A stretch of DNA of 64,000 bases from Serratia sp. AKBS12 (GTDB taxonomy: Bacteria > Pseudomonadota > Gammaproteobacteria > Enterobacterales > Enterobacteriaceae). The stretch lies in NCBI RefSeq assembly GCF_024793895.1, contig NZ_JANUSB010000009.1, forward strand, positions 186,001 through 250,000, read 5' to 3'. A program made the translations under genes and the position numbers. The notes beneath the pieces are model-generated. The model searched no databases and had not been told where the DNA came from. It saw nothing but the letters and a program-made list of their open reading frames with translations. Shown piece after piece: positions 12,092-20,774 of this stretch; positions within the stretch are counted from its first letter, which is position 1, and every line of letters starts with the position of its first letter.

Positions 12092-14311
12092 ATGCTGGAT
12101 CGGATTACTGCACATACTCCTCTCGGCCCTGACGAGCTGATGTTCTGGTCTTTGCAGGGCAGCGAGCAACTCGCCAGGCCCTATGTCTTTCAGGTGGAGC
12201 TGCTTAGTCAGAACTTTCGCCTCGATCGCCGGGCATTGCTCGGCCAACCGGTCACGCTGGCCATCCCCACCCAGAACCTGCTTACGCCACGCTACCTGAA
12301 CGGCAAGGTCACCGCGGCGGCGGTGCGCAGCCAGGAACTCGGCGACACGCGTTATGCGGTGTACCAGCTGCGGCTGGAGCCGGATCTGTGGCCGATGATA
12401 CGCGATCGCAACTTTCGCATCTTCCAGCAACTGACGGTGCCGCAGATAGTTAAAACCTTGCTGGCGGAGCAGAATGTCACCTGCGAGGATCGGCTGACCG
12501 GCGCCTATCGACAGTGGGAATATTGCGTGCAATATCAGGAGAGCAGCTACAACTTCATCAGCCGGCTGATGGAGCTGGAGGGCATTTATTACTTTTTCCG
12601 CCATGAAATGGGCAAGCAGACGCTGGTGCTGATGGATGCGCCACAATCGCATCAACCCTTCGAAGGTTACGAAGCCATTGCGTATCATGTGACCCCCTCC
12701 GGAGGCAGCACGTCAGAAGAGGGCATTAGCCACTGGTCGGTCAACGATGTGGTGACGCCGGGTATTTACAGCATTGATGATTACGACTTCCGCAAACCCA
12801 ACGCCTGGCTGTTTCAGGCTCGGCAGAATCCGGCGTCGCCCCAGCCGGGTCAGATTGACGTTTACGATTGGCCAGGCCGCTTTGTTGACCATCAGCATGG
12901 GGAGTTTTACGCGCGCATCCGGCAAGAGGCCTGGCAGGCCGAGCACCAGCAAACCAGCGGCACCGGCACCGCGTTGGGGATTACGCCGGGACATACCTTT
13001 ACCCTGCATAACGCCCCTTATGCCAGCGACAATGGCGAGTATCTGGTGACGCAGGCGGAGTACAACCTGCGTGAAAACCGCTATGCCAGCGGCGGAGAGA
13101 GCAGCGAACACCGTATCGATTTCAGCGTGATGCCGGCCGACGTTCCCTTCCGCCCGGAACAACAATCCCCCTGGCCGAAAACCTGCGGGCCGCAGACCGC
13201 CAGGGTGGTGGGGCCAAAAGGCGAATCGATCTGGACCGACAGGTATGGCCGGGTCAAGGTCAAGTTTCACTGGGATCGGCTGGCGGCCGGCGACGACACC
13301 AGTTCCTGCTGGGTTCGCGTTTCCAGCGCCTGGGCCGGGCAAGGCTTTGGCGGAGTGCAGATCCCGCGGGTTAACGATGAGGTGGTGGTCGATTTCATCA
13401 ACGGCGATCCGGACCGGCCAATCATTATCGGACGAGTCTACAACGAAGCCAGCATGCCGCCGTGGGCGCTGCCGGCGGCGGCGACGCAGATGGGATTTAT
13501 CAGCCGTTCGAAGGACGGGACGCCGGATAATGCCAACGCGTTGCGCTTTGAAGACAAGACCGGATCGGAACAGGTGTGGATCCAGGCCGAACGTAATCTG
13601 GATACCAACGTCAAGAATGAGGAAAGCCACTCCGTCGGCAGTAACCGTACCAAAACCGTCGGCGCCGATGAAACCAGCCACATCAAGCAAAACCGCAACA
13701 AAAACGTCGATGGCAACGAAACGGTGATTATCGGGCAAAACCGTAGCAAAACCGTCAGTGGCAATGAAACCACCACGGTAAAACAGAACCGCAGCCAAAC
13801 CGTTGAAGGCAGTGAAACGCTGATGGTGCAGCAAAGCCGCAGCGAGACCATCACCGGCGATCACACGGCGACGGTGAAGAGCAATCAGACCGCAACGGTA
13901 GAAGGCAATCAGGTAATGACCGTCAATCAGGATCGCACCCGGACGGTGAATGGCAACGAGAAGGTCAGCGTAGTGAAGAACCGCGAAGTGCAAGTGACCG
14001 GCCACCAGACTCTGGGGATAGCCGGCAATCGCGAAGCCTCGATTACCGGCAGCGAAAACAAACTGATCGGCAAAAAGCAGGAGGTCAATATTGGCGAGGG
14101 CCGCACCATCGTGATTAACGGCGGCGATACGCGTTACACCGACGGCGTGGTGAACGACAGCGCGTCGCAGGCGTTCCAGATCAGCGTAGGGGAATCAACC
14201 GGTATCACCATTTCATCCGGCAGCATCGAAATTGTTGCCGGCGGCGCCAGCATAACCATCAATTCGGCGGGCGTGATGGTCAACGGCACCAAAATCGAAC
14301 TCAACGCCTGA
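12092..14311 (+). CDS. vgrG: Type VI secretion spike protein VgrG
   Basis: Trimeric spike that caps the Hcp tube of the type VI secretion system and carries effectors out of the cell. 739 residues from the ATG at 12092. Order: gp27-like base (about 1-380), gp5-like OB domain (about 395-480, including FHWDR and SCWVRVSSAWAG), then a long gp5-type beta-prism of repeats such as GNRTKTVG, GNETVIIGQNRSKTV (about 510-650) and a short pointed end. There is no extra C-terminal effector domain. No good ribosome-binding site is seen, so the start is uncertain; a TTG six bases upstream is possible. It is the first gene of an island with a PAAR-Rhs toxin; no T6SS core genes are present here. Confidence 0.93.
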   Translation: MLDRITAHTPLGPDELMFWSLQGSEQLARPYVFQVELLSQNFRLDRRALLGQPVTLAIPTQNLLTPRYLNGKVTAAAVRSQELGDTRYAVYQLRLEPDLWPMIRDRNFRIFQQLTVPQIVKTLLAEQNVTCEDRLTGAYRQWEYCVQYQESSYNFISRLMELEGIYYFFRHEMGKQTLVLMDAPQSHQPFEGYEAIAYHVTPSGGSTSEEGISHWSVNDVVTPGIYSIDDYDFRKPNAWLFQARQNPASPQPGQIDVYDWPGRFVDHQHGEFYARIRQEAWQAEHQQTSGTGTALGITPGHTFTLHNAPYASDNGEYLVTQAEYNLRENRYASGGESSEHRIDFSVMPADVPFRPEQQSPWPKTCGPQTARVVGPKGESIWTDRYGRVKVKFHWDRLAAGDDTSSCWVRVSSAWAGQGFGGVQIPRVNDEVVVDFINGDPDRPIIIGRVYNEASMPPWALPAAATQMGFISRSKDGTPDNANALRFEDKTGSEQVWIQAERNLDTNVKNEESHSVGSNRTKTVGADETSHIKQNRNKNVDGNETVIIGQNRSKTVSGNETTTVKQNRSQTVEGSETLMVQQSRSETITGDHTATVKSNQTATVEGNQVMTVNQDRTRTVNGNEKVSVVKNREVQVTGHQTLGIAGNREASITGSENKLIGKKQEVNIGEGRTIVINGGDTRYTDGVVNDSASQAFQISVGESTGITISSGSIEIVAGGASITINSAGVMVNGTKIELNA

Positions 14312-14321
14312 GCGGACACCG

Positions 14322-15902
14322 ATGATGCACAGCCAGGCGAGAAATCCCACCGAACAGCTGATGGCGCAACTGGAACGGCAATGGTTGGCAGCCAGCAACG
14401 ATCCGGCGGCGCGGTTGTTTATCTGGCGGGTGAAGGCGAATGCCGAATCGCTGATCCAGGCATTTATCGCGCTGCAACAGCAGCCGCCGGGCGACTACAG
14501 CACACCGGATCTGTTTATCGGTTTTATGGCGCCGTTTGATACCGCTTACGGCTATAGCCGGGCGCTGGCAGACGAATTGATTGAACGCTACGAAGCCAGC
14601 GACGGCGCGCAGGGCTGGGATTTCGAGCCGCTGCTGCCCTGCCTTGGCGCAACGCAATGGCAGGCGCTGCTTGGTCACTTTGCCGAACACCACCGCGAAC
14701 AGCTGCGCTATGTGGTGGCGGTGTTCACCCCGGCACAGGTCAGCGATCGGGCGGCGCTGGAACGCTGGCTGGCACAGACTGTAGAGCGTATCACTGATGG
14801 CGTGCGCGTCATGCTCATCGATACGCTGGAACAGCCAGTCTGGCAGTCATTGCAGCAGGCATTTCCCCAACGGGTGCGGCTGATGACGTCAGATATCGAC
14901 GGCATGACGCTGATGCAGCAGACCGCCAGTCAGCTCAGCGATCGTGACGGCGATCGCCTGCGCTGCCGGCAATTTATGGCCGATGCGTTGCTGCTGCTGG
15001 AACGCGGTACGCCGCAGCAGGTTGCAACCCGTGCCGGGCTGGCGCTGGCCATCGCTGCCAGGAAGGGCTGGCTGGAACAGCAGGTAGTGATGCACAACAT
15101 CATCGGCGGCGGTTGGGTGAAGGGGAAGTCCGCCGAGAAGGCGGTGGCGGCGTATCGCCAGGCACAACAGGTGGCGCAGGGCATCGGTGACCAGCCGCTG
15201 CGCACCACTTTGCAGATGCAAAGTGCCTTCGGCGAAGGCGGTGCCTGGTTTAGCGTCGGGGAATATCGCCAGGCCGCCGGTGCCTATCGGCTGGCTGCCG
15301 GGCTGGCGCAGTTGGCGGACAACCGACTATTGGCGATCGAGGGAATGCGCATGGCGGGGCGATGCCTGGTATTGGACGGCGATCAAACCCATGCGCTGGC
15401 GGATTATGCTCAGGTTATTCATGCCGCACGGCCGCTGTCCGCCGAGGAGCGTAGGCAAACCACACTGCCGCTGGCGTTGCAGGACCTGCTACATATTCAA
15501 GACGATAAGCGAGCCCAGGCGCTGGCGGACTGTGCCGATGCCTATCAACAACGCAAACAGCAGCTTATCTTGCGCGCCGAAAGCGAGGTGGCGCAGCAAG
15601 GGGCAACCCTCCAGGCGGTGCGACTGGCGGAGAACCGGTTACAGCAGTCGCTGGAACAGAGTTTTCTGCAGGCGCGCAGCCAGCGCGAACAGCTGATCCT
15701 CGAGGGTTACCCCGGTTTTCGACAGGTGATCGCCATCGGGCGTCAGTATCTGCAGCCGCAGTGGAATGGCTTGCCGGAGATTGCCCACCCGTTTGATGCA
15801 CCGGTCGGCGAATGGCAACGGATGCCGCATACCATGGCGCTGCCGTCACAGGACGCCGCCGAAGAATTTATTCAACACGCTACCAACAAGGATCGGGCAT
15901 GA
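14322..15902 (+). CDS. Putative T6SS effector-loading protein, helical, TPR-like C-terminus
   Basis: 526 residues, no signal peptide or membrane segment. I recognise no named family with confidence. The first 200 residues look globular and alpha/beta. Residues about 225-420 are rich in Ala, Leu and Gln helices with tetratricopeptide-like periodicity (for example EKAVAAYRQAQQVAQ and GEYRQAAGAYRLAAGLAQLA). A coiled-coil-like stretch with many Gln and Glu follows at about 425-485. It starts 10 bases after vgrG and shares an ATGA stop/start with the next small gene. Its place between VgrG and Rhs suggests an adaptor that loads the toxin onto the spike. It is neither DUF1795 (EagR) nor evidently DUF4123. 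Confidence 0.6.
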   Translation: MMHSQARNPTEQLMAQLERQWLAASNDPAARLFIWRVKANAESLIQAFIALQQQPPGDYSTPDLFIGFMAPFDTAYGYSRALADELIERYEASDGAQGWDFEPLLPCLGATQWQALLGHFAEHHREQLRYVVAVFTPAQVSDRAALERWLAQTVERITDGVRVMLIDTLEQPVWQSLQQAFPQRVRLMTSDIDGMTLMQQTASQLSDRDGDRLRCRQFMADALLLLERGTPQQVATRAGLALAIAARKGWLEQQVVMHNIIGGGWVKGKSAEKAVAAYRQAQQVAQGIGDQPLRTTLQMQSAFGEGGAWFSVGEYRQAAGAYRLAAGLAQLADNRLLAIEGMRMAGRCLVLDGDQTHALADYAQVIHAARPLSAEERRQTTLPLALQDLLHIQDDKRAQALADCADAYQQRKQQLILRAESEVAQQGATLQAVRLAENRLQQSLEQSFLQARSQREQLILEGYPGFRQVIAIGRQYLQPQWNGLPEIAHPFDAPVGEWQRMPHTMALPSQDAAEEFIQHATNKDRA

Positions 15903-16024
15903 ACAAGGTGGTGATAATTGTGGTGGTCACGCTGCTGGCGATCGGGTTTATCAGCCTGTCGGACAGCGATCTGGCCTACGAAGCGCGCACGTTCCTACGC
16001 GCCTTGCTGCGTGCGCTGTTCTGA
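15899..16024 (+). CDS. 41-residue single-pass membrane peptide
   Basis: The start codon overlaps the previous stop (ATGA at 15899-15902), implying translational coupling. The product begins with MNKVV, continues with about 15 hydrophobic residues (IIVVVTLLAIGFISL), then an acidic patch and an amphipathic Arg/Leu/Phe tail. It ends 24 bases before the rhs gene. It is predicted to insert in the inner membrane. It could help hold or chaperone the Rhs effector, or it could be a non-functional short frame; the coupling and strong helix favour a real gene. No known family recognised. Confidence 0.5.
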   Translation: MNKVVIIVVVTLLAIGFISLSDSDLAYEARTFLRALLRALF

Positions 16025-16048
16025 TCGGGGAACACCGAGGTTCGGCCT

Positions 16049-19000
16049 ATGCACTCCAGTTCGCATTTTGACCCTCAGCTTGGGATAGATATTCATACCT
16101 ATCCGTTTGGTCCGTTGCCGACGCCGCACATCGCTCTGGTGTTTGACGTTTTTGATTACCTGCCGCTGATTGGCACCACGGTAAACGTCAACGGCATCAA
16201 GCGGGCCAGCGCCGGTACCGGTGGGTTGGCGGTGCATATTCCGATTGGCGGCCCGTGGTTGCCCCCGTTGCGTTTGCCTGGCGGGCCACAGATCGACAAC
16301 GAACTGTTTATGGGCAGTAAAACGGTGCGCGTTGACGGCGAGCCGTTCTCACGTATCACCATGCCGGTGTTGAGCTGCAACTTCATCGGTATGATGCCGC
16401 CGTTCCGGCCGAAGCGCCTGGCCAAACCCAAGCCGCTGTCGCTGATGATGCCGCTGACGCTCAACCTGGCGATCCCTAACCAGGTGGTGGTCGGCGGCCC
16501 CCCTACGGTCAACGTGATGGCGCTGGTGATGCGCGCCGGCTTGAGTGGATTAGGCAAGGGATTGAAGAAATTCAAGAAAAGTGCGGGCTACGCCAAGTTT
16601 ATGACGCAGTTTCAGCAACTGCGGCAAAAACTGTTTAAAAACATGGATCCCGGCTTCCTCAAGTGTAAGGTGCTGCGCGCTGAACCGGTCGATATACGCG
16701 ATGGCAGCGTGGCGCTGGAACATCAAGATTTCGTGCTACCGGGGCGGTTGCCGCTGATCTGGGCTCGCCACTATTCGTCGGCGGGGATCGATGACGCCGG
16801 TTATTGTGGCTATGGCTGGACAACGCCGGCGGATATTTGCCTGGAGCGGGACGACAGTGGCGTAATGCTGTTGACCCGGCCACAGGGGATCACCGCCTTT
16901 GGCAACATTCCCGAGCAGCCGGGGCGTGAGCATGCGGCGATAGGCCTGCCGGATGGCGGGCGTCTGTGGTGGGAACGGCATAACCGTCAGCGCAGCTGGA
17001 TATATGAAGACCATGACGGGTTGCTGTATCGCTTTGACGATGGCAGCGTCATGCCGTTGGCATCGCTGGGCGATCGCAATGGTAACGGCTGGCGCCTGGT
17101 GCGTCAGCAGGGGCAACTGATACGGCTGGTGGAATATTCGGCCCAGGGTGCCAGCGGACGAGAGGTACATATCACCAGCGAGCGACAGCGTATCACCGTG
17201 ATGCGTTTATACGATGCGCTCAACCATATTTACTCGCCGCTGGCCCGTTATGAATATGATACCGACAACCAACTGGCGGCAGAGATTGACGCATTGGGCG
17301 CCGCGCGTCGCTTCGACTATCAGCACCGGCGTATGACTTGGCATCAGGATCGCAACGGCCAGCGTTTTCACTATGCTTATGACCCGCAATGGCGCGTGAT
17401 TCACGCCTGGGGCGACGGTGGGCTGTATGACTACCACTTTGTCTACCATGATCTGCTGAGCGAAGTAGAGGTCACCGATTCGCTTGGTTATACCTCTCAT
17501 ATCCGCTTCGACAGTGACGGCTTGCCGATTAGCGAGATCGATCCGTTGGGGGGCAATACGGTCTTTAGCTATGACGATTTTGGGCGTCCGTTGAGCGTTA
17601 CCCAGCCGGATGGTCGGTGCTATCAATGGGAGTATGACGCGCAGGGATTGATCGTGGCGATGGTTCAGCCTGACGGCAACCGGGTGAGTCTGGCGTATAA
17701 CGATTTTGCGCAGCTGGCAACGTTGACTGACGCGAAGGGGGCCCAGTGGCTCATGGAACACGATGAGCGGGGCAACCTGCTGGCGCAGTGCGATCCGACC
17801 GGCGTGACCCACCGCTACCGCTATGATGAGCTGGGGCAGCCGATCGCATTATTGGCCGCCGACGGCGAGCGGCAATGCTGTGAGTACGATCGCTATGGCT
17901 TTTTGCAATCCATGTCCAGCAATCACGGGCAGCAGTTGCAGCTACGCTACGATCTGCGCGGTAACCTGCGTATGAAAACCGACGAGCTTGGCCAGCAAAC
18001 CCGTTATGAATATGACGCAAAAGATCGCCTGTTGCAGGTGCTTGCGGCGGATGGAAAACGGCTGGCGATCGAATACGATCGTGAGGATCAGCCAGTATGT
18101 TATCGCGACGAAGCGGGACGCCAGATTCTACTGCGCTATAACGCCACCGGCATGGTTACTGAATGCCTGACGCCAGAAGGGGAACGGGTAGCGTATCAGT
18201 ATGACACTGAAGACCAGCTGACGGCGGTAGTCAACCCGATGGGGCAGACGTGGTGTTTACGGCGCGATGGGCTGGGGCGCGTGGTCGAGGAGCGCGATTA
18301 CTGGGGGCAGGCGACCGGTTATCAATGGGACGCCTGTGGCCGTTTGCAGCGGCGCACCGATCCGCAAGGCCGCACGCTGGACTACGGTTACGATCGGGCT
18401 GGCCGGTTGCAGGAAAAGCGTAGCGGTGAGGGTTTACTGACACGTTATCGCTATGACGCCATCGGCCAACTGATTCAATGCGAAAACCGCTGGCGGCAGT
18501 TGGAGTGGCGCTATGACGCCGCTGGCAGGCTGGTGGCGGAACTGCAAGACGGTTTTACCGTCAGGCACCGTTACAATGATGCCGGGCAGCGTATACTGCG
18601 CGAGAGCGATGCCGGCCATCGGGTGGCATTTGGCTGGAACGACGCTGGCCTGCTGGCGTCGATCGGCCTGAATGACGATCCTGCGGTGGAACTTGTCTAT
18701 GACGCGGCGGGCAGATTGTGCACCGAGCGGCTCAGCGCCGAACTGGAACGCCAGTTGGAATATGACGGGGACGGCCAGCTTATCGCACAGCGGGTGTTGC
18801 AAAACGAGCAGCCCATGTTCTCAACCGGCTACCGCTACGATCGTCAGGGCAATATGGTGGAACGGGACGACGGTCGCTGGGGGCGGGACCGTTATCATTA
18901 TGATGCCGACGGGCGTTTGCTGGCGCATATTGATCCGGCGGAAAACATTCGCCGATTTGTCTGTGACGCCGCCGGCAATCGGCTGGCGCTGACGGTACGC

Positions 19001-20161
19001 GCGGTGAACGACACGCCAGAGGGGTGGTTCCGCGAAGGCTGGCATAATGATACGCGCTATGTGTTTGATCGTACTGGCAACCTGCGCCAGCGCCGTTATA
19101 GTGACGGCAGCAGGCAGGATTTCGTCTGGGATGAAAGCCAGCAGCTGATCGCCGTGCACCAGGGCGACAGGGTGACGCATTATGCCTATGACGGGCTGGG
19201 CAGGCGGGTCTGTAAGCAAACGCCACAGGAAACCCGCTGGTTTTACTGGCAGGGGGATGCTTTACTGGCAGAAGCCGCCACGCCTGCCGGGCAGGGGATT
19301 GACCCGTTGCCGCTGCACGATGTCGCCGGTCGACTGCGACGGCAAAAGGCGCAGGCCATGCTCTTTAACACGTTGCGAGAATACGTCTACTATCCCGGCA
19401 GTTTCCGACCGTTTGCCCTGTTGACGCAGCAAGACGGGCGGCGCAGCAGTTACCATTATCATTGCGATCCGAACGGCGCGCCGTTGCGACTGACCGACGG
19501 AGGGGGTGAAATCGTCTGGTCGCAACGTTGCGGTGTCTGGGGCGAACCCGGTACGGTGTATGCTAACAAGATCGCTAATCCACTGCGCTTCCAGGGGCAG
19601 TATTACGATGGCGAAAGTGGGCTGCATTATAACCGCTACCGTTATTACGATCCGCAGCTGGGTGGTTATATCAGCCAGGATCCGATTGGGCTGGCGGGCG
19701 GCGTCAACCCGTATCGCTATGCGCCGAACCCTTTGGGATGGGCGGATCCCTGGGGGTTAAAAAAAGACGACTACACCATCTCAGCCAATTCAGCGGCGAC
19801 TGACATTCCCGCCAGGGGCGTACACGTTAATGTCCATGGCCCCGGTTTACCTGCAAAAGGCGGCCATGTCAGTCTGGTGCCTGGTGATATTCACCCTAAA
19901 ACGAAAGCCGTGCTTAATTTGGCCTTTGAACCTGCGGATAAGGCAGCGTCAAGCGTTAGTGCCAGCCAATGGAAAAAAATACAGGCGTCAATTACTCGCT
20001 ATCTCGACGATCCTAAAAATATGGCGCGATTGATATCTGCTGCCCAGGGCGGCATAGATTTACCTGCCAGTTCAATGAGTACGGCCCGTTTGGAACAGAT
20101 TAAAACGGTGAAATCAGTGTTAGAAGAACATAAAGCAAAAGGAACCAACCCATGCAGATAA
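16049..20161 (+). CDS. PAAR-Rhs polymorphic toxin (T6SS effector)
   Basis: 1370 residues. The N-terminal 170 residues are a PAAR-like cone that caps VgrG (IGTTVNVNGIKRASAGTGG, then VHIPIGGPW and FMGSKTVRVDG). Residues about 215-1230 are YD repeats (many copies of YDxxGR/YDAxGxL patterns) that form the Rhs cocoon around the toxin. The core ends with RYYDPQLGGYISQDPIGLAG and the cleavage-type motif DPWGL (residues 1233-1237). The remaining 133 residues (from base 19760) are the variable toxin domain. They contain a His-rich stretch (VHVNVHGPG, KGGHVSLVPGDIH) and a helical end. I do not recognise this toxin family. Codon and base use become more AT-rich there. The immunity gene overlaps by 10 bases. 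Confidence 0.92.
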   Translation: MHSSSHFDPQLGIDIHTYPFGPLPTPHIALVFDVFDYLPLIGTTVNVNGIKRASAGTGGLAVHIPIGGPWLPPLRLPGGPQIDNELFMGSKTVRVDGEPFSRITMPVLSCNFIGMMPPFRPKRLAKPKPLSLMMPLTLNLAIPNQVVVGGPPTVNVMALVMRAGLSGLGKGLKKFKKSAGYAKFMTQFQQLRQKLFKNMDPGFLKCKVLRAEPVDIRDGSVALEHQDFVLPGRLPLIWARHYSSAGIDDAGYCGYGWTTPADICLERDDSGVMLLTRPQGITAFGNIPEQPGREHAAIGLPDGGRLWWERHNRQRSWIYEDHDGLLYRFDDGSVMPLASLGDRNGNGWRLVRQQGQLIRLVEYSAQGASGREVHITSERQRITVMRLYDALNHIYSPLARYEYDTDNQLAAEIDALGAARRFDYQHRRMTWHQDRNGQRFHYAYDPQWRVIHAWGDGGLYDYHFVYHDLLSEVEVTDSLGYTSHIRFDSDGLPISEIDPLGGNTVFSYDDFGRPLSVTQPDGRCYQWEYDAQGLIVAMVQPDGNRVSLAYNDFAQLATLTDAKGAQWLMEHDERGNLLAQCDPTGVTHRYRYDELGQPIALLAADGERQCCEYDRYGFLQSMSSNHGQQLQLRYDLRGNLRMKTDELGQQTRYEYDAKDRLLQVLAADGKRLAIEYDREDQPVCYRDEAGRQILLRYNATGMVTECLTPEGERVAYQYDTEDQLTAVVNPMGQTWCLRRDGLGRVVEERDYWGQATGYQWDACGRLQRRTDPQGRTLDYGYDRAGRLQEKRSGEGLLTRYRYDAIGQLIQCENRWRQLEWRYDAAGRLVAELQDGFTVRHRYNDAGQRILRESDAGHRVAFGWNDAGLLASIGLNDDPAVELVYDAAGRLCTERLSAELERQLEYDGDGQLIAQRVLQNEQPMFSTGYRYDRQGNMVERDDGRWGRDRYHYDADGRLLAHIDPAENIRRFVCDAAGNRLALTVRAVNDTPEGWFREGWHNDTRYVFDRTGNLRQRRYSDGSRQDFVWDESQQLIAVHQGDRVTHYAYDGLGRRVCKQTPQETRWFYWQGDALLAEAATPAGQGIDPLPLHDVAGRLRRQKAQAMLFNTLREYVYYPGSFRPFALLTQQDGRRSSYHYHCDPNGAPLRLTDGGGEIVWSQRCGVWGEPGTVYANKIANPLRFQGQYYDGESGLHYNRYRYYDPQLGGYISQDPIGLAGGVNPYRYAPNPLGWADPWGLKKDDYTISANSAATDIPARGVHVNVHGPGLPAKGGHVSLVPGDIHPKTKAVLNLAFEPADKAASSVSASQWKKIQASITRYLDDPKNMARLISAAQGGIDLPASSMSTARLEQIKTVKSVLEEHKAKGTNPCR

Positions 20162-20667
20162 AAGAGTTTTTAAACCAAAACGGCCGACTGACACAGCTGG
20201 TGGAAAAATATATACAGGGAGGATCGCTCTTTACGTCGGATCAAAGCAGTGAGGTCGATCTGGGATATTTAACCATAAAATCACAGTGCGATGACTCCTC
20301 TGGTGAACCGGGGTTTAGTGAGATATTCTCCTTCGACTTTGCTTTACAGGACTGTGGCACGGTAGAGTTAAAATTATATTATAATAAAAATGATTTTTTT
20401 GGGGATGCCATCTGTCTCCATGAGGATCGATTAACCGCCGATGTGTTTTTAAATATCCTAAAAAATCAAAGTATTACATATGAAACCTATATAAATACTG
20501 ACGTTGAGGATGAAGGGGGTATTTACCTTGCTAATGGCGTAATGGCGAGATTCAAAATCATCAACAATACAAAAATTGTTTATCAAGTCGAGTGCAACTT
20601 CTCCTTATATCCCGAGTTTGCTAACGGGATGAAAAAAACGCTAAGAGAAAGAATGAAGTTAATTTAG
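20152..20667 (+). CDS. Candidate immunity protein for the Rhs toxin
   Basis: 171 residues, acidic, cytoplasmic (no signal or membrane segment), rich in Asp, Asn and aromatic residues. It overlaps the rhs end by 10 bases, the usual position of the cognate immunity gene, and is markedly more AT-rich than the rhs core, as is common for exchanged toxin-tip cassettes. No named immunity family recognised; the function is inferred from position alone. An alternative would be an unrelated small protein, but the overlap argues against it. Confidence 0.75.
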   Translation: MQIKEFLNQNGRLTQLVEKYIQGGSLFTSDQSSEVDLGYLTIKSQCDDSSGEPGFSEIFSFDFALQDCGTVELKLYYNKNDFFGDAICLHEDRLTADVFLNILKNQSITYETYINTDVEDEGGIYLANGVMARFKIINNTKIVYQVECNFSLYPEFANGMKKTLRERMKLI

Positions 20668-20774
20668 CATTTAAAATGTTGCAACGCCTTGTCATTAAAT
20701 ATTTCCCCCTTATTTTTAGGTTGCCGCCGATCGGATCAATGATTAAGGCAACCCCATGAGTTTTGAGGCGACAT

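Noticed and set aside
12713-14005. 430-codon open frame antisense to vgrG, and similar long antisense frames at 208-1167, 2211-3272, 6981-8165, 34612-35991, 46916-48154 and 48384-49403
   Set aside because: All lie opposite well-supported genes with recognisable families. Long antisense frames are expected in GC-rich genes with low stop-codon density. None has a family match or ribosome-binding site that I can support.
12713-14311. Repeat motifs in VgrG (GNxTxxV) as a nucleotide repeat array or CRISPR-like array
   Set aside because: They are protein-level gp5-type repeats in a single open frame, not identical DNA repeats with spacers. No CRISPR array is seen in the window.
19760-20161. Naming the Rhs C-terminal domain as a specific nuclease or ADP-ribosyltransferase
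   Set aside because: The clustered His residues are suggestive but do not match a signature I can state with confidence.
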